Shown piece by piece: positions 55,714 to 56,082 of a DNA stretch of 56,082 nt. The position numbers were made by a program, and so were the translations under genes. Source of the stretch: Kitasatospora sp. SUK 42 (GTDB lineage: Bacteria; Actinomycetota; Actinomycetes; Streptomycetales; Streptomycetaceae); contig NZ_LFMD02000002.1 in the NCBI RefSeq assembly GCF_015776785.2, positions 1,623,575 through 1,679,656 of the forward strand, read 5' to 3'. Positions within the stretch are counted from its first letter, which is position 1. Every line of letters starts with the position of its first letter. Below the pieces are notes generated by a model. The model was not told where the DNA came from and ran no database searches. It saw only the letters and a program-made list of their open reading frames with translations.

Positions 55714-56082
55714 GCAGGGGATGCCGCCGTCGGACTGGGCCTCGACCTTGGGGCCCTGCATGGGCAGGTTGGCGGCCGGGTCGCCGGTGGCCGGGGCGCT
55801 GGGAGCCGCGGGCTTGTCGGCGGCGACGCCGGTGAAGGTGCTGCCGAGGGTGACCACGACGTGGTCGGCGGCGGCCGAGGCGGACTCGGTGGCGGTGACG
55901 CCGTAGCGGGCGGCGACCTGCTCGGCGGCGTCCTTGGCGCCCTTGCCGTAGGTGACGGTGGTGGTCCTGGGCTTGCCGGCGGCGGGGCCGGTGCGGCCCT
56001 CCTTGAAGCCCATCCCGACCAGGGCCTTGGCCTCGTTGCCGGAGGAGACCCCGGCGGCCGAGGAGGCGTTGAACACGTCCAC
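55705..56082 (-). CDS. Second LytR-like protein, C-terminal LytR_C part (truncated by window)
   Basis: Only the last 125 residues are in the window (VDVFNASSAAGVSSGNEAKA... ending QSDGGIPCVF). They match the LytR_C domain, VxVxNGSxxxGLAxxxxxxL in type, with a Pro/Ala tail. The coding sequence continues beyond position 56082, so its LCP domain and start lie outside. It is a paralogue of the gene at 53637 and lies upstream of it on the same strand, with its own end structure between. Confidence 0.8.
   Translation of the reverse strand: MDVFNASSAAGVSSGNEAKALVGMGFKEGRTGPAAGKPRTTTVTYGKGAKDAAEQVAARYGVTATESASAAADHVVVTLGSTFTGVAADKPAAPSAPATGDPAANLPMQGPKVEAQSDGGIPCVF

Noticed and set aside
1..56082. 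Prophage, insertion sequence, integrase or attachment site
   Set aside because: No transposase, integrase or tRNA-flanking direct repeat was seen; the tRNA-fMet gene has no duplicated 3' end nearby.

Overview
The window is high-GC actinobacterial DNA, most likely from the Streptomycetaceae (Streptomyces or Kitasatospora). The evidence is very strong third-position G/C bias, many leaderless genes with a TANNNT -10 box 6-9 nt before a GTG/ATG, a Streptomyces-type rRNA leader, a conservon operon (sensor kinase, roadblock, DUF742, GTPase, CYP157/CYP154) and SpoIIE-type phosphatases.

Layout. 1-465: leader and promoter region of an rRNA operon that is transcribed leftward out of the window. 466-8871: a PAS/SpoIIE phosphatase, a type II NADH dehydrogenase with an apparent ATC start, a TetR regulator, a sigma factor fused to its own membrane anti-sigma-like part and preceded by an overlapping short ORF, a FrnE/DsbA oxidoreductase and a universal stress protein. 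9067-13402: an asparagine-synthetase-like protein whose catalytic motifs have decayed, and an NsdA-like TPR regulator. 13505-15628: a Ro60 (TROVE) gene preceded by three tandem Y RNAs, two of which carry a circularly permuted tRNA mimic. 15900-25989: L-2-hydroxyglutarate oxidase, TrmB, PrsW-like protease, initiator tRNA, a lipoprotein, a leader region with a 15-nt match to the anti-Shine-Dalgarno, membrane proteins and two acetyltransferases. 26059-27069: an M23 peptidase under a c-di-AMP riboswitch. 27290-29118: a YiaA/B protein and a hydrolase-TetR pair with palindromic operators. 29212-29660: six related hairpin repeats. 29834-38710: two SpoIIE phosphatases, then the conservon. 38753-48738: a set of metabolic genes, UppP, a possible toxin-antitoxin pair, an ECF41 sigma factor, a MocR regulator, an XRE/cupin regulator with overlapping palindromes, and pyruvate oxidase. 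48863-56082: GH65 phosphorylase with a beta-phosphoglucomutase-like HAD protein, VOC and SRPBCC proteins, and one complete plus one partial LytR-CpsA-Psr protein.

How the genes work together. The clearest functional units are: the Ro60/Y RNA locus (RNA quality control); the conservon, a membrane-associated kinase/GTPase module with two P450s; the GH65/HAD pair (disaccharide phosphorolysis to beta-glucose-1-phosphate, then glucose-6-phosphate); and a cell-wall theme (c-di-AMP-controlled M23 peptidase, UppP, two LCP ligases). The most unusual signals are the three-member Y RNA array with a conserved architecture, the hairpin array at 29212-29660, the leader with the extended anti-SD match at 20795, and three gene ends where short tandem repeats place TGA in all three frames.
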